From assembly GCA_047975025.1 (NCBI GenBank), contig JBKECY010000053.1, positions 1 to 64,000 of the forward strand: 64,000 nucleotides of DNA. Direction: 5' to 3'. The notes beneath the pieces are model-generated. The model was not told the DNA's origin and made no database searches. It saw only the letters and a program-made list of their open reading frames with translations. The stretch's first letter is position 1; the number at the start of each line of letters is the position of its first letter. This document shows positions 15,978 through 23,279 of the stretch, one piece after another. A program made the translations under genes and the position numbers. The DNA is from JBKECY01 sp047975025. Its GTDB lineage: Bacteria > Bacillota > Clostridia > Lachnospirales > Lachnospiraceae.

Positions 15978-17135
15978 TTATCTAACTCTTGCGAACGTAC
16001 CGCCATCTGTACCTGTTCGTTCCCAGCGGTTTTGCGAATGGTTAGTCCATAGATGGTAGTCGCCAGTGTGCTGCGCTACTTTATAATTATAATACGCCTG
16101 ATTTGTACCCCACGCCATAGCTTTAGGGTCTTTGCCAGTAACAAATGCTGTATGATCCCAGCTTCCATCAGAAGACCAATCTCCAGCTATAAAGTCGCCC
16201 TGCTTAATAACTGAGCTGAAGGATGCATTGTTCTTTGTCTTGTATGTTATTCCCATATATCTTGAGAAAACATCGGCTACTGTCCAAGACCTTGAATGTG
16301 TATGAGTTGAGCCGTTCTTCTTGTGCCACCACCCAGAAAATTCACTAGTATATACTACCTGCCTCACTCCAGATGCCTCAAGGATTTGCGAGGCAAAGTT
16401 CGTACAGTCACTACCGAATGAATAATATGTAGGCGTGTTTCTATTGGTAGCATGGGCGGCTGCGTAGTTTACCGCTGGCGTAACATTGATTGACACTTTA
16501 GCACTGATTGGTACGATTATATTTTCTGCTTGCTGTGCGATTGGAGCGTAATATGGGAAAAGCAGCCCGAGCTCGACTATGTCAGTATTCTTAGCTGCTG
16601 AAATACCGCTTTTCGTGTTAAGTTTTTTCTCGCTAATATATTTCATGATTTGGTCGTTTGAATCTTTGTTTTCGTAAATATCAAAGAATATCCTTAGCTT
16701 TACGAAGTCTTCATTTGATTCGTTTAACTCATCTGTGGGGATTGTGAATAAATCGTACATCTTCTCCCTATATTCCATCCAGTTTGAGCCGTTAAGCGGT
16801 AAGAGATTGTATTTCGTAGACAAGATATCCAAGAGGTCGGATGCCTCTGACTTAATGTTTTCCAGAGCTTGCTGTTGATTTGAGAATGTGCAGTACAGAA
16901 GATTATTCTCGCCATTGATATTCACATACTTATTGTTAGTTATTTGCCCAATATTGGTTAACCTCGGTGAGGCGCATTGGCTTTTTTCTTCAGTTGACAG
17001 AGAAAGCTTCTCGTACACCGCTATATTATCGGTATAGCCACTTTTTTCGTCTGTGTTCGTTGCGCTTGCGGTAAAACCCAAAACTGGGCTTATCGTAGCT
17101 GCAATTGCGATCGTTACTAGGACTGATTTTTTCAT
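15978..17135 (-). CDS. Secreted amidase-domain protein (Amidase_6 type)
   Basis: The 385-residue protein carries a Sec signal peptide (residues 1-26, ending at about TASA). A variable helical region follows, then a C-terminal domain from about 220 that begins NYAAAHATNRN and continues YYSFGSDCTNFASQILEASG. That pattern, with the catalytic Cys in DCTNFASQ and a later His in SWDHTAFVTG, is the putative amidase domain (Amidase_6), a CHAP/NlpC-like fold. It probably acts on peptidoglycan or peptide amides outside the cell. GGAGG is only 3-4 nt from the ATG. It is cargo beside a recombinase. Confidence 0.82.
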   Translation of the reverse strand: MKKSVLVTIAIAATISPVLGFTASATNTDEKSGYTDNIAVYEKLSLSTEEKSQCASPRLTNIGQITNNKYVNINGENNLLYCTFSNQQQALENIKSEASDLLDILSTKYNLLPLNGSNWMEYREKMYDLFTIPTDELNESNEDFVKLRIFFDIYENKDSNDQIMKYISEKKLNTKSGISAAKNTDIVELGLLFPYYAPIAQQAENIIVPISAKVSINVTPAVNYAAAHATNRNTPTYYSFGSDCTNFASQILEASGVRQVVYTSEFSGWWHKKNGSTHTHSRSWTVADVFSRYMGITYKTKNNASFSSVIKQGDFIAGDWSSDGSWDHTAFVTGKDPKAMAWGTNQAYYNYKVAQHTGDYHLWTNHSQNRWERTGTDGGTFARVR

Positions 17136-17448
17136 TTACCTCCTACTTTTTATAAACGTCTTACTTTGCCGCGATTGAAATGATCACAGCAAAATACGCT
17201 AATACAAGTATATCAGCAACTTCCCAGCTATGTAAACTAAGAAAAGTGGGTGGAAAAGGTGACGGATGATATATTCTGTAACATCCGCGGGAATTGATCC
17301 AGACTACCTGATTGTGTGAGGCGTTTTTTCGCCTGCTCTGGTATAATTTATAGATTACACAAACTTTTTTCTAAAAATATAAAACCAAAACCATCCGGCA
17401 TGCATCTCTGTGGCAGAACCGGATTTTTTTGAGCAAAGGGGGCAACTC
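17136..17448. promoter_or_regulatory. Divergent intergenic region between amidase and sigma-factor genes
   Basis: About 310 bp without a gene. It holds a perfect TATAAT at 17342-17347 facing the sigma gene, but no recognisable -35 at the right spacing, which would fit a promoter read by an alternative sigma factor. A small hairpin (AGGCG-T6-CGCCT, about 17319-17335) lies just before it. CGGATG / CATCCG around 17264-17288 is a further inverted repeat. Confidence 0.4.
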
Positions 17449-18957
17449 ATGAACGACTGGGAAATCACGCTGGTGACGCAGGCGCAGACCGGCAACACCA
17501 AATGCTTCGAAGAGTTATATGAACTCTACCACAAAAAAGTATTTGCCGTGATCCGCACAACGGTAAAAAACCGTGCCGATGCCGAAGATATTCTCCAGCA
17601 AACATTCCTCTCCGCATGGCGCAATCTCAAAAACCTATCCAACCCGGCGGCGTTCAATACGTGGGTACAGCGGATTGCCATCAACCACTGTTATGAACTG
17701 CTGCGCAAAAAGAACATTGCTATTCTGCTTGATTCGGAAAGCGAACTGGATAGTATTGTGGATGATGCTTCCGATGAACTGATCCCCGCCGTATATGCTG
17801 AGCAAGAAGATTTGCGCGTCCGGCTGGGGCGCATCCTTGAAGATTTGAGTGAGGTACAGCGCCAGACCATTACCCTGTTCTACTTCAGCGAACTAAAGGT
17901 TGAGGAAATCGCGGAGATCATGGCATGCAGTGCGAACACTGTTAAGACCAGGCTATTCCTTGCACGGAAAGCCATCCGCAGTGAGATCGAAGAGCAGGAG
18001 CGCAAGTCCGGCCAGAAGTTTTACGGCATTGCCGGGATTCCCATGCTGCCATTGGCACAGATTCTTTCGCAGCAGATCGAGGCAGCGTCCTTGTCTGCTA
18101 CCGCATCCAGCGCCATCTTGGGGAGCGTTACTTCTACCATCGCCAGCGAAGCGGCTGTGGCGGCGCAAGTGGCAGCGGAGGCTGGAAGCGCGGCAAGTAC
18201 CGCCTCTACCGCTGCTTCGGCCAGTGCGGGCGCGACAGCGGCAAAGGCAGGCATTCCTCTGGCGGCGAAGATTGTTGCTGGAGTTGTGGCTACTGGGTTG
18301 ATTGCAGCCGGGATATTTATCCTGCCGCCCATCTTAAGCCCGGAAGAATTGCCGCCACCGATAATTGCGAGCGAGAGTGCCTCGGACGAATTGCCAAGCG
18401 ATAGCGCTGGTGAAGAGGTTCCTGCTGAAACATCATACTACGATTCCCTCAGTGACGAGCAAAAACAGCTGCTTTCTGAGTTGGAGGCCGCGCTTCGAGG
18501 CTCAGACTACGAGACGGCGCATGGCATCCAAAGTTCATCGGAGTTTCACGCACTGTGCGACGCAATACCGGACTGGGGCGGCTTTTGGTACTACCCGGAT
18601 GACGAGACAAGCGTGCAAGTCTATCGTGGTCAGGGAGATACGAGCAGCTATGAGATGGCGCTCTTTATTGGCAGCGGCGGAAATGGCAGTTACCGTTTGG
18701 GGAGATATGCTCCGGGTGAGGATATTTTTTACTCGCTGAGCGAAACAACCTACTCGAACGGCACAGCCAACGGGCCATTCGTCACGCATTTTTATTTCCA
18801 TGATGAAGCAAACGGTGAAAAAGCATGGCATCGTTTTGAAGGCAATCTGGTTGACGGCGTAGCACAGGAGCCGGTCAATGTGTACAAAGAAGGCGAGCCT
18901 TTCGGCCACAGCAGGCCGGAGAGCCATAGCTGGTGGCCAATGTGGCCGGAAGAATAA
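17449..18957 (+). CDS. ECF-type sigma factor fused to a membrane anchor and extracellular domain
   Basis: From the ATG at 17449 (AAGGGGG site; the frame opens at 17410) the product is 502 residues. Sigma region 2 is at about 10-85 (ADAEDILQQTFLSAWRNL) and region 4 at about 125-175 with the HTH KVEEIAEIMACSANTVKT. An Ala/Ser-rich linker (213-268), one membrane helix (about 272-297) and a 200-residue exported domain with acidic and aromatic residues follow. The fused tail may act as a built-in anti-sigma or sensor, so that proteolysis or ligand binding could release the sigma part. It heads a unit with two lipoprotein genes. Confidence 0.85.
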   Translation: MNDWEITLVTQAQTGNTKCFEELYELYHKKVFAVIRTTVKNRADAEDILQQTFLSAWRNLKNLSNPAAFNTWVQRIAINHCYELLRKKNIAILLDSESELDSIVDDASDELIPAVYAEQEDLRVRLGRILEDLSEVQRQTITLFYFSELKVEEIAEIMACSANTVKTRLFLARKAIRSEIEEQERKSGQKFYGIAGIPMLPLAQILSQQIEAASLSATASSAILGSVTSTIASEAAVAAQVAAEAGSAASTASTAASASAGATAAKAGIPLAAKIVAGVVATGLIAAGIFILPPILSPEELPPPIIASESASDELPSDSAGEEVPAETSYYDSLSDEQKQLLSELEAALRGSDYETAHGIQSSSEFHALCDAIPDWGGFWYYPDDETSVQVYRGQGDTSSYEMALFIGSGGNGSYRLGRYAPGEDIFYSLSETTYSNGTANGPFVTHFYFHDEANGEKAWHRFEGNLVDGVAQEPVNVYKEGEPFGHSRPESHSWWPMWPEE

Positions 18958-18977
18958 GACGTAAAACGGAGGAAAAC

Positions 18978-19766
18978 ATGATGTGGAAACGAATTTTTGC
19001 GGCATTACTCTCATTTCTTATGACACTTACATTGGCTGCTTGCGGTAACTCTACGATGCCGCCATCCGCAAGCGAAAGTGATTCCTCAGTGGTAGATAAT
19101 GGTGGAGACTCCGCTGCGAATGTGCAGTCGATAACGCCAAATGAAACGCCGCCAGAATCCGAGCCCGTAAAAGACATGGAACTCCCTGATGATTTGAGCC
19201 AATGTGCGATAGGCGATTCATGGGCGATTTATTCGCAAGGCTTTGAGCCAAAGATCATAAAAACCTGTACAACGGAAAACGGCTTTATTACCCTTTCTGT
19301 GCCGGAGATTTCGGATTCGCTAAAACAATTTGCAAAGGCGCACGGATACTCATACATCATGGAATATGCGGAAAATACATCAACCGGAAACTTTTTTGCT
19401 TGCTTGATGTTTTATAAAGAAGTCTGCAATTTGCGCTATCAAGACATCGCCATGGGGCTTGGATATGTGCTGGATTATATGCCCAATCGTCCTGGCTTTT
19501 ATTTTACAGTTTCCCAATTGGGGCTGGGAAGCCCTCAAATAAACGAGGGAGCATATTATATGTACTATACAAAAACCACTGCGGACGATGGAAGCGTCGC
19601 CCTCCGAGGGGAAGACGAGTTGTTCAGCAGCGCACCCTCCTTTGCGGATTATATAGGATGGGGGTATTCAGAAACATCCTTATATCCGGACGAAGATCGT
19701 ATTCAAACGGTCATACAGGCTTTGGAAACATCCGAGGACTTGATGGCGAAATACGGCAAGCAATAA
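18978..19766 (+). CDS. Lipoprotein encoded after the anchored sigma factor
   Basis: From the ATG at 18978 (GGAGG 5 nt upstream) the product is 262 residues. The N-terminus has basic residues, a hydrophobic core and the lipobox LAAC (MTLTLAACGN), so it is an extracellular lipoprotein. A Ser/Glu/Pro linker leads to a globular domain with YIMEYAENTS and DYMPNRPGFYF. The family is not recognised. It starts 20 bp after the sigma gene stop, so they are co-transcribed. The ISL3 element is inserted immediately behind the stop codon, separating it from the third gene. Confidence 0.78.
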   Translation: MMWKRIFAALLSFLMTLTLAACGNSTMPPSASESDSSVVDNGGDSAANVQSITPNETPPESEPVKDMELPDDLSQCAIGDSWAIYSQGFEPKIIKTCTTENGFITLSVPEISDSLKQFAKAHGYSYIMEYAENTSTGNFFACLMFYKEVCNLRYQDIAMGLGYVLDYMPNRPGFYFTVSQLGLGSPQINEGAYYMYYTKTTADDGSVALRGEDELFSSAPSFADYIGWGYSETSLYPDEDRIQTVIQALETSEDLMAKYGKQ

Positions 19767-19767
19767 T
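19760..19767 (+). repeat. Left copy of the ISL3 target-site duplication
   Basis: GCAATAAT at 19760-19767 is repeated exactly at 21206-21213 on the other side of the IS. Eight base pairs is the usual duplication length of the ISL3 family. It includes the stop codon of the lipoprotein gene. Confidence 0.9.
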
Positions 19768-21205
19768 GAGGCTTCGGTAACATGTGTGGAAGAATCAACG
19801 CCCCGGAAGGGCGGGTTTGAGAGCAGAACAGGACAGCATGACCATGGCGAGCATGTTGTCGTAATTGCGGAAGCCAAAGGCCATACGGATGACGAGTTTA
19901 ATCTTGTTGTTGATGGCCTCCATACGGGCGTTGGATAAGCCGTGTTTGGCGGAGGCAACAATGGAATCGAAGTTGCGCTTAATCTTCAGGCGCAGTTCCC
20001 GGAAGGCAGGAATCCGACACCGCTGTGCCCATGCCATCCACTCACGCAGCACATCGGCAATCTCATCTGGGCCAGCCTTGAGGGCCAGCCGCAGATTTTC
20101 TTTCAGCAGGTACGCCCGGTGGAGAACTGGGTTCGCCTCGACCAAAAATTGTAGTTGCGCCTGCTGTTTGTCGCTCAGATTCTCCGGGTTTTTCAGTAGA
20201 GCATAGCGAATGTTTTTAACGGTCTTGGCCTTTGCTTTTTCAGGGTTTGCAAGCTCTCCTTTTTTTGGGCGGCCTGTGCTGCGCTTAGGCACCGCCTTGG
20301 CTGCCTGATGCGCCTCGGCCCACGCTTTGCGGCGTTCGTTATCCAGCGTTTCTGTGGCCCAGGATACCACATGAAATGGGTCCACGCAGCGCTCGGCATT
20401 CGGGCAGTATTCCTCTACGCAAGATGCAATCCACCGCGCCCCATCGGCACTCACACAGCGGATGGATGCCCTTTGTTCAGGCCTCAATTGCTCGAAGAAT
20501 CCGCTGAGTACTTCCTTGCCATATCCAACACTGCACCAGATGACCGAGGCCGTTTCGTGGTTGATGACCACCGTCATGTATTTGTGCCCCTTCTTGTAAC
20601 TGGTCTCGTCTATCCCAATGTTGACAAGCCCATCAAAGCGTGACACGTTTTGCCTTTCCATCTCACGGTACACCCGCCCGCAGATGCTGCCAACCGTGTG
20701 CCACTCCACCCGCATCAAAGTTGCAACTACGCTTTTGGATGCATGGGTGGCAAGCCATGCCACTGTCTCCTCAAAGTGCCGGGTAAAGCCTGATTTATGC
20801 CGCGCCCAGGGTGCCGAAGCGGATACCACCCCATGCTCCTTGCAGGACACTCGCGGCATCTCGCTTTCGATATATACCTTCATCGTCCCCGCGTCAGCGC
20901 ATCTCCATCGGCGAATACCACGACCACCGTCGTACCGGTTTGCCTTGCGGTGGCATATCCCGCATCGGCACTGCTCTCGTTTTGTTGGCCGGGCACTTAT
21001 CACTATTGCATTAGCTTCGGTGTCCTCGTATATGGTTTCTATTACCATTTTCTTGGTGCCGACTAATGGCTGAATAAGGCCTTTAATTCGCATTTTGGTC
21101 TCCCGCTTCCATGATTTCTTTGACGACACTTAGAATCATGGCAGAAACCTTGATGCTATACGGCCTTATTCAGTTTTTATTACCCACACATGTTACCGAA
21201 GAGCC
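19768..21205. mobile_element. ISL3-family insertion sequence, complete
   Basis: The element is 1,438 bp with 22-bp terminal inverted repeats: left GAGGCTTCGGTAACATGTG… at 19768-19789 and right (complement) GGCTCTTCGGTAACATGTG… at 21184-21205, differing at three positions near the tip. The GGCTCTTCGG end is typical of ISL3. It has one intact transposase and a perfect 8-bp target duplication, so insertion appears recent. Without it, the two flanking lipoprotein genes would be about 30 bp apart. Confidence 0.95.
19795..21093 (-). CDS. ISL3-family transposase
   Basis: The 432-residue product starts at the ATG at 21093 (GGGAG 7 nt upstream; the frame opens at 21129). The N-terminus has a zinc-binding motif (CRCGICHRKANRYDGG…RRWRC) and an HTH. 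The DDE catalytic domain contains NIGIDETSYKKGHKY, VSADGARW and the late Glu in NARMEAINNKIKLV, the standard ISL3 transposase pattern. The length is normal and the frame is intact. It moves the surrounding element by DDE chemistry, and its direction is opposite to the interrupted operon. Confidence 0.96.
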   Translation of the reverse strand: MRIKGLIQPLVGTKKMVIETIYEDTEANAIVISARPTKREQCRCGICHRKANRYDGGRGIRRWRCADAGTMKVYIESEMPRVSCKEHGVVSASAPWARHKSGFTRHFEETVAWLATHASKSVVATLMRVEWHTVGSICGRVYREMERQNVSRFDGLVNIGIDETSYKKGHKYMTVVINHETASVIWCSVGYGKEVLSGFFEQLRPEQRASIRCVSADGARWIASCVEEYCPNAERCVDPFHVVSWATETLDNERRKAWAEAHQAAKAVPKRSTGRPKKGELANPEKAKAKTVKNIRYALLKNPENLSDKQQAQLQFLVEANPVLHRAYLLKENLRLALKAGPDEIADVLREWMAWAQRCRIPAFRELRLKIKRNFDSIVASAKHGLSNARMEAINNKIKLVIRMAFGFRNYDNMLAMVMLSCSALKPALPGR

Positions 21206-21213
21206 GCAATAAT
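21206..21213 (+). repeat. Right copy of the ISL3 target-site duplication
   Basis: GCAATAAT directly after the right inverted repeat matches 19760-19767 exactly and defines the outer edge of the element. Confidence 0.9.
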
Positions 21214-21243
21214 AATAAAATTACTTTGAAGGAGCAAAAAAAG

Positions 21244-22437
21244 ATGAGAAGAATAACGGCATTTTTAATGATGATAGCCATAACGATCTCTCTGACTGCC
21301 TGCGGCAGTGGCAGTCCATACAACGCACCCGCTATGGTTCCGGCAGAGGGCGAAAACAGCTCATCCGTCGGCGCACCGGCGGTTTCTACCCCGGAGCCGG
21401 TTGAAGAATCTGAGCCGGACATTATCGAACCGCAGCTAGAACCAACCGCTGAACCGAATGCCGTAGAGGGGCTTATTGCCATGAGCGTTACGACGGGCAA
21501 AGAATATAAATACAATAATGCTTTCTGCAGAGAAACCACAATTATCCTGACCTCAATCGACATGGAAACGGGTGCGACCCATGATGTGCGCACCTTCACA
21601 AACACGAATACCCGTGATTTTACTATTGATTTTGATTTCGCGTTTGACCCGGTTAACTCCCTGCAAAGATTCGATGAGGGCTTTGACAGGATGGTTGCCT
21701 GCAGAAGAATGCCTGACGGCTCGGATCATGTGGGTTTTGTGGACAGCAACGGCGTGTTTACCGATGTTTCCGCCCTTGTAACGGTTCCCGCCGGAGATTT
21801 TGGCGGACTTATCAAACATACATATCCGCGCTTTGGCCCTGACGGTTACTTCTATTATCGGGATCAATCTAACGGCGGAAGTCCCCTCTACCGAATAAAT
21901 ACAAACAATGCAATGACGCCCGATGCATTGGAATTGCACAGTGAAAAAGTATCGGTAGACTACTACTTCATTCAACCGGATGGAAGCGTCATTGACGGAT
22001 TTAACGTCCTCTATTACAGCCCCTCCATGACGCACCGTGCACCCGAGTATATTTCCGCGTGGGTAGACGATACAACCTTTGTGGGCGGAGGCTACAAAAG
22101 CGACCTAATCTATAAGTACACTGCTTTAACCGATGAAGAGTGGAAAAACAAAGGAGGGGCTCCTGTGCATGCCTATGCCGACCGCACCGCTCTTGTGCCG
22201 GATATCAACAATCGGGCGAACAGCCATGCGCTTGTATCGCCGGATAAGAAAACCGTGGCATTCCTTTCCAGGTTGACAAGCGGCTCAGACCGGACTCCAT
22301 ATTTATTTACCGTCCCCCTTGATGGTGGCGAGCCGGTAAAAACAGATGTTTCTTATGTATTCAACTATCCCGTAAACGTATCTGACGGCAGTTATTCTTA
22401 TAGAGGCTTATTGGCATGGATGCCGTCAGGAACATAA
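21244..22437 (+). CDS. Lipoprotein with probable beta-propeller-like domain
   Basis: From the ATG at 21244 (AAGGAG 9 nt upstream; the frame opens at 21190) the product is 397 residues. It has a lipoprotein signal with lipobox LTAC (ISLTACGSG) and a Pro/Glu-rich linker (to about 75). A long beta-rich domain follows with repeats such as RFGPDGYFYYRD, FIQPDGSVIDG and LVSPDKKTVAFLSR, which resemble propeller blades. It is extracellular and membrane-tethered. Before the ISL3 insertion it was probably the third gene of the sigma-lipoprotein operon; it may now depend on transcription from the IS or on a promoter at the junction. Confidence 0.78.
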   Translation: MRRITAFLMMIAITISLTACGSGSPYNAPAMVPAEGENSSSVGAPAVSTPEPVEESEPDIIEPQLEPTAEPNAVEGLIAMSVTTGKEYKYNNAFCRETTIILTSIDMETGATHDVRTFTNTNTRDFTIDFDFAFDPVNSLQRFDEGFDRMVACRRMPDGSDHVGFVDSNGVFTDVSALVTVPAGDFGGLIKHTYPRFGPDGYFYYRDQSNGGSPLYRINTNNAMTPDALELHSEKVSVDYYFIQPDGSVIDGFNVLYYSPSMTHRAPEYISAWVDDTTFVGGGYKSDLIYKYTALTDEEWKNKGGAPVHAYADRTALVPDINNRANSHALVSPDKKTVAFLSRLTSGSDRTPYLFTVPLDGGEPVKTDVSYVFNYPVNVSDGSYSYRGLLAWMPSGT

Positions 22438-22480
22438 TTTGCGGCAAAAGAAATTCATTGATGATATATATCGTGTAATT

Positions 22481-22532
22481 TTGCACCCTGAGCATGCTTT
22501 CATTGGTGCATTATTACATTTTGAGGGTGCAA
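22481..22532. repeat. 9-bp inverted repeat near the element end
   Basis: TTGCACCCT (22481-22489) and AGGGTGCAA (22524-22532) are perfect complements 34 bp apart, with a further GGGTGCA just behind (22536-22542). No gene lies in 22438-22723. The repeat may be a hairpin after the lipoprotein gene or a recombinase/excisionase arm site close to the presumed element boundary. Confidence 0.4.
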
Positions 22533-22658
22533 GATGGGTGCATGAACAGATTGCCCGAGTGTAATCGTGTACTCATGGCTAAGTCCCGAAACAATAGATC
22601 AAGGTCATTTTAACGCTTTTTGCTGCCCTCAATGCCCCCATTTTGGGCTTGGAACAAC

Positions 22659-22685
22659 AAAAAACCCCTAGAGACTAGGGGTTTT
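22659..22685 (-). terminator. Terminator downstream of tRNA-Ser
   Basis: An 11-bp perfect stem (AAAACCCCTAG / CTAGGGGTTTT, 3-nt loop) is followed on the minus strand by U6 (A6 at 22659-22664). It lies 38 bp past the 3' end of the tRNA gene, which is read leftwards. Confidence 0.9.
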
Positions 22686-22723
22686 CTGCCCTTTGAAATT
22701 GTATCAAAGGTGACCTCTTTACA

Positions 22724-22812
22724 TGGCGGAAGCGGTGGGATTCGAACCCACGTGCCCTTGCGGACAACTTGATTTCGAGTCAAGCTCGTTATGACCACTT
22801 CGATACGCTTCC
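22724..22812 (-). tRNA. tRNA-Ser (anticodon CGA)
   Basis: On the minus strand the acceptor GGAAGCG (22812-22806) pairs with CGCTTCC (22734-22728), followed by discriminator G and an encoded CCA (22726-22724). The anticodon stem-loop is CTTGA-CTCGAAA-TCAAG, giving CGA. The long variable arm expected of a class II serine tRNA (TTGTCCGCAAGGGCAC) and a GTGGG-TTCGAAT-CCCAC T-arm are present. It reads UCG codons. A partial second copy with the same D-arm and anticodon loop lies about 170 bp away, which raises the possibility that this intact gene is carried by the integrated element. Confidence 0.95.
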
Positions 22813-22940
22813 AAATATTAAATTTCCATATATCTCTCGGATAGAACAGGCTAAAAAATACGCTCTATTCGATTGCCGGGAGATGGATAAACCCCGATAT
22901 ATCAAGGTTTCTGACTACACCACTACTGTTTGAACTGCTA

Positions 22941-22982
22941 CATTTCGAGTGCGGCTCGTTATGACCACTTCGATACTTCTCC
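22941..22982 (-). pseudogene. 5' half of a second tRNA-Ser(CGA), broken at the anticodon loop (probable att site)
   Basis: Reading leftwards from 22982: acceptor GGAGAAG, TA, the same D-arm as the intact tRNA (TCGAAGTGGTCATAACGA), anticodon 5' stem CCGCA and loop CTCGAAA, then TG. After this the expected TGCGG stem, variable arm, T-arm and acceptor 3' strand are absent. A 23-nt segment is identical to the intact tRNA (22954-22976 versus 22784-22806), but the acceptor and anticodon stems differ, so it is a different gene and not a simple duplication. A break just after the anticodon loop is where many tyrosine recombinases integrate, so this looks like the right attachment site of the accessory region. 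Confidence 0.7.
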
Positions 22983-23201
22983 TACTATTTATCTTCAACA
23001 TCAGCTCAAAAGCCACCTTGGAATAAGGGAAGAACTGATGGAAAGAACGAATTAGGCCTACTTCCAATGACCAAATAATACTATATCAAAAAAAACGAAA
23101 AGTGACAACAGTTTTTCATTCTTATTTAATGATTCTTTAGAATACCTCGTATTCCTGCATTTTTTTGAACACGCGACCGCACCATTTGCCTGAAATCACA
23201 G

Positions 23202-23230
23202 TTGTTGGAGTCACCGATTCATGATAGAAT
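23202..23230 (+). promoter_or_regulatory. Promoter of the DUF2339-type membrane-protein gene
   Basis: TTGTTG (23202-23207), a 17-bp spacer and TAGAAT (23225-23230) lie about 50 bp before the ATG. The preceding 22983-23201 holds no gene that I can support. Confidence 0.55.
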
Positions 23231-23279
23231 TAGAGTGTTCATTTTAACAAATATATGTCACAGGGAAAATGGGGGAGCT

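Noticed and set aside
22610..22798. Open frame overlapping the tRNA-Ser gene
   Set aside because: It covers the tRNA and its terminator on the same strand; the tRNA call is much stronger.
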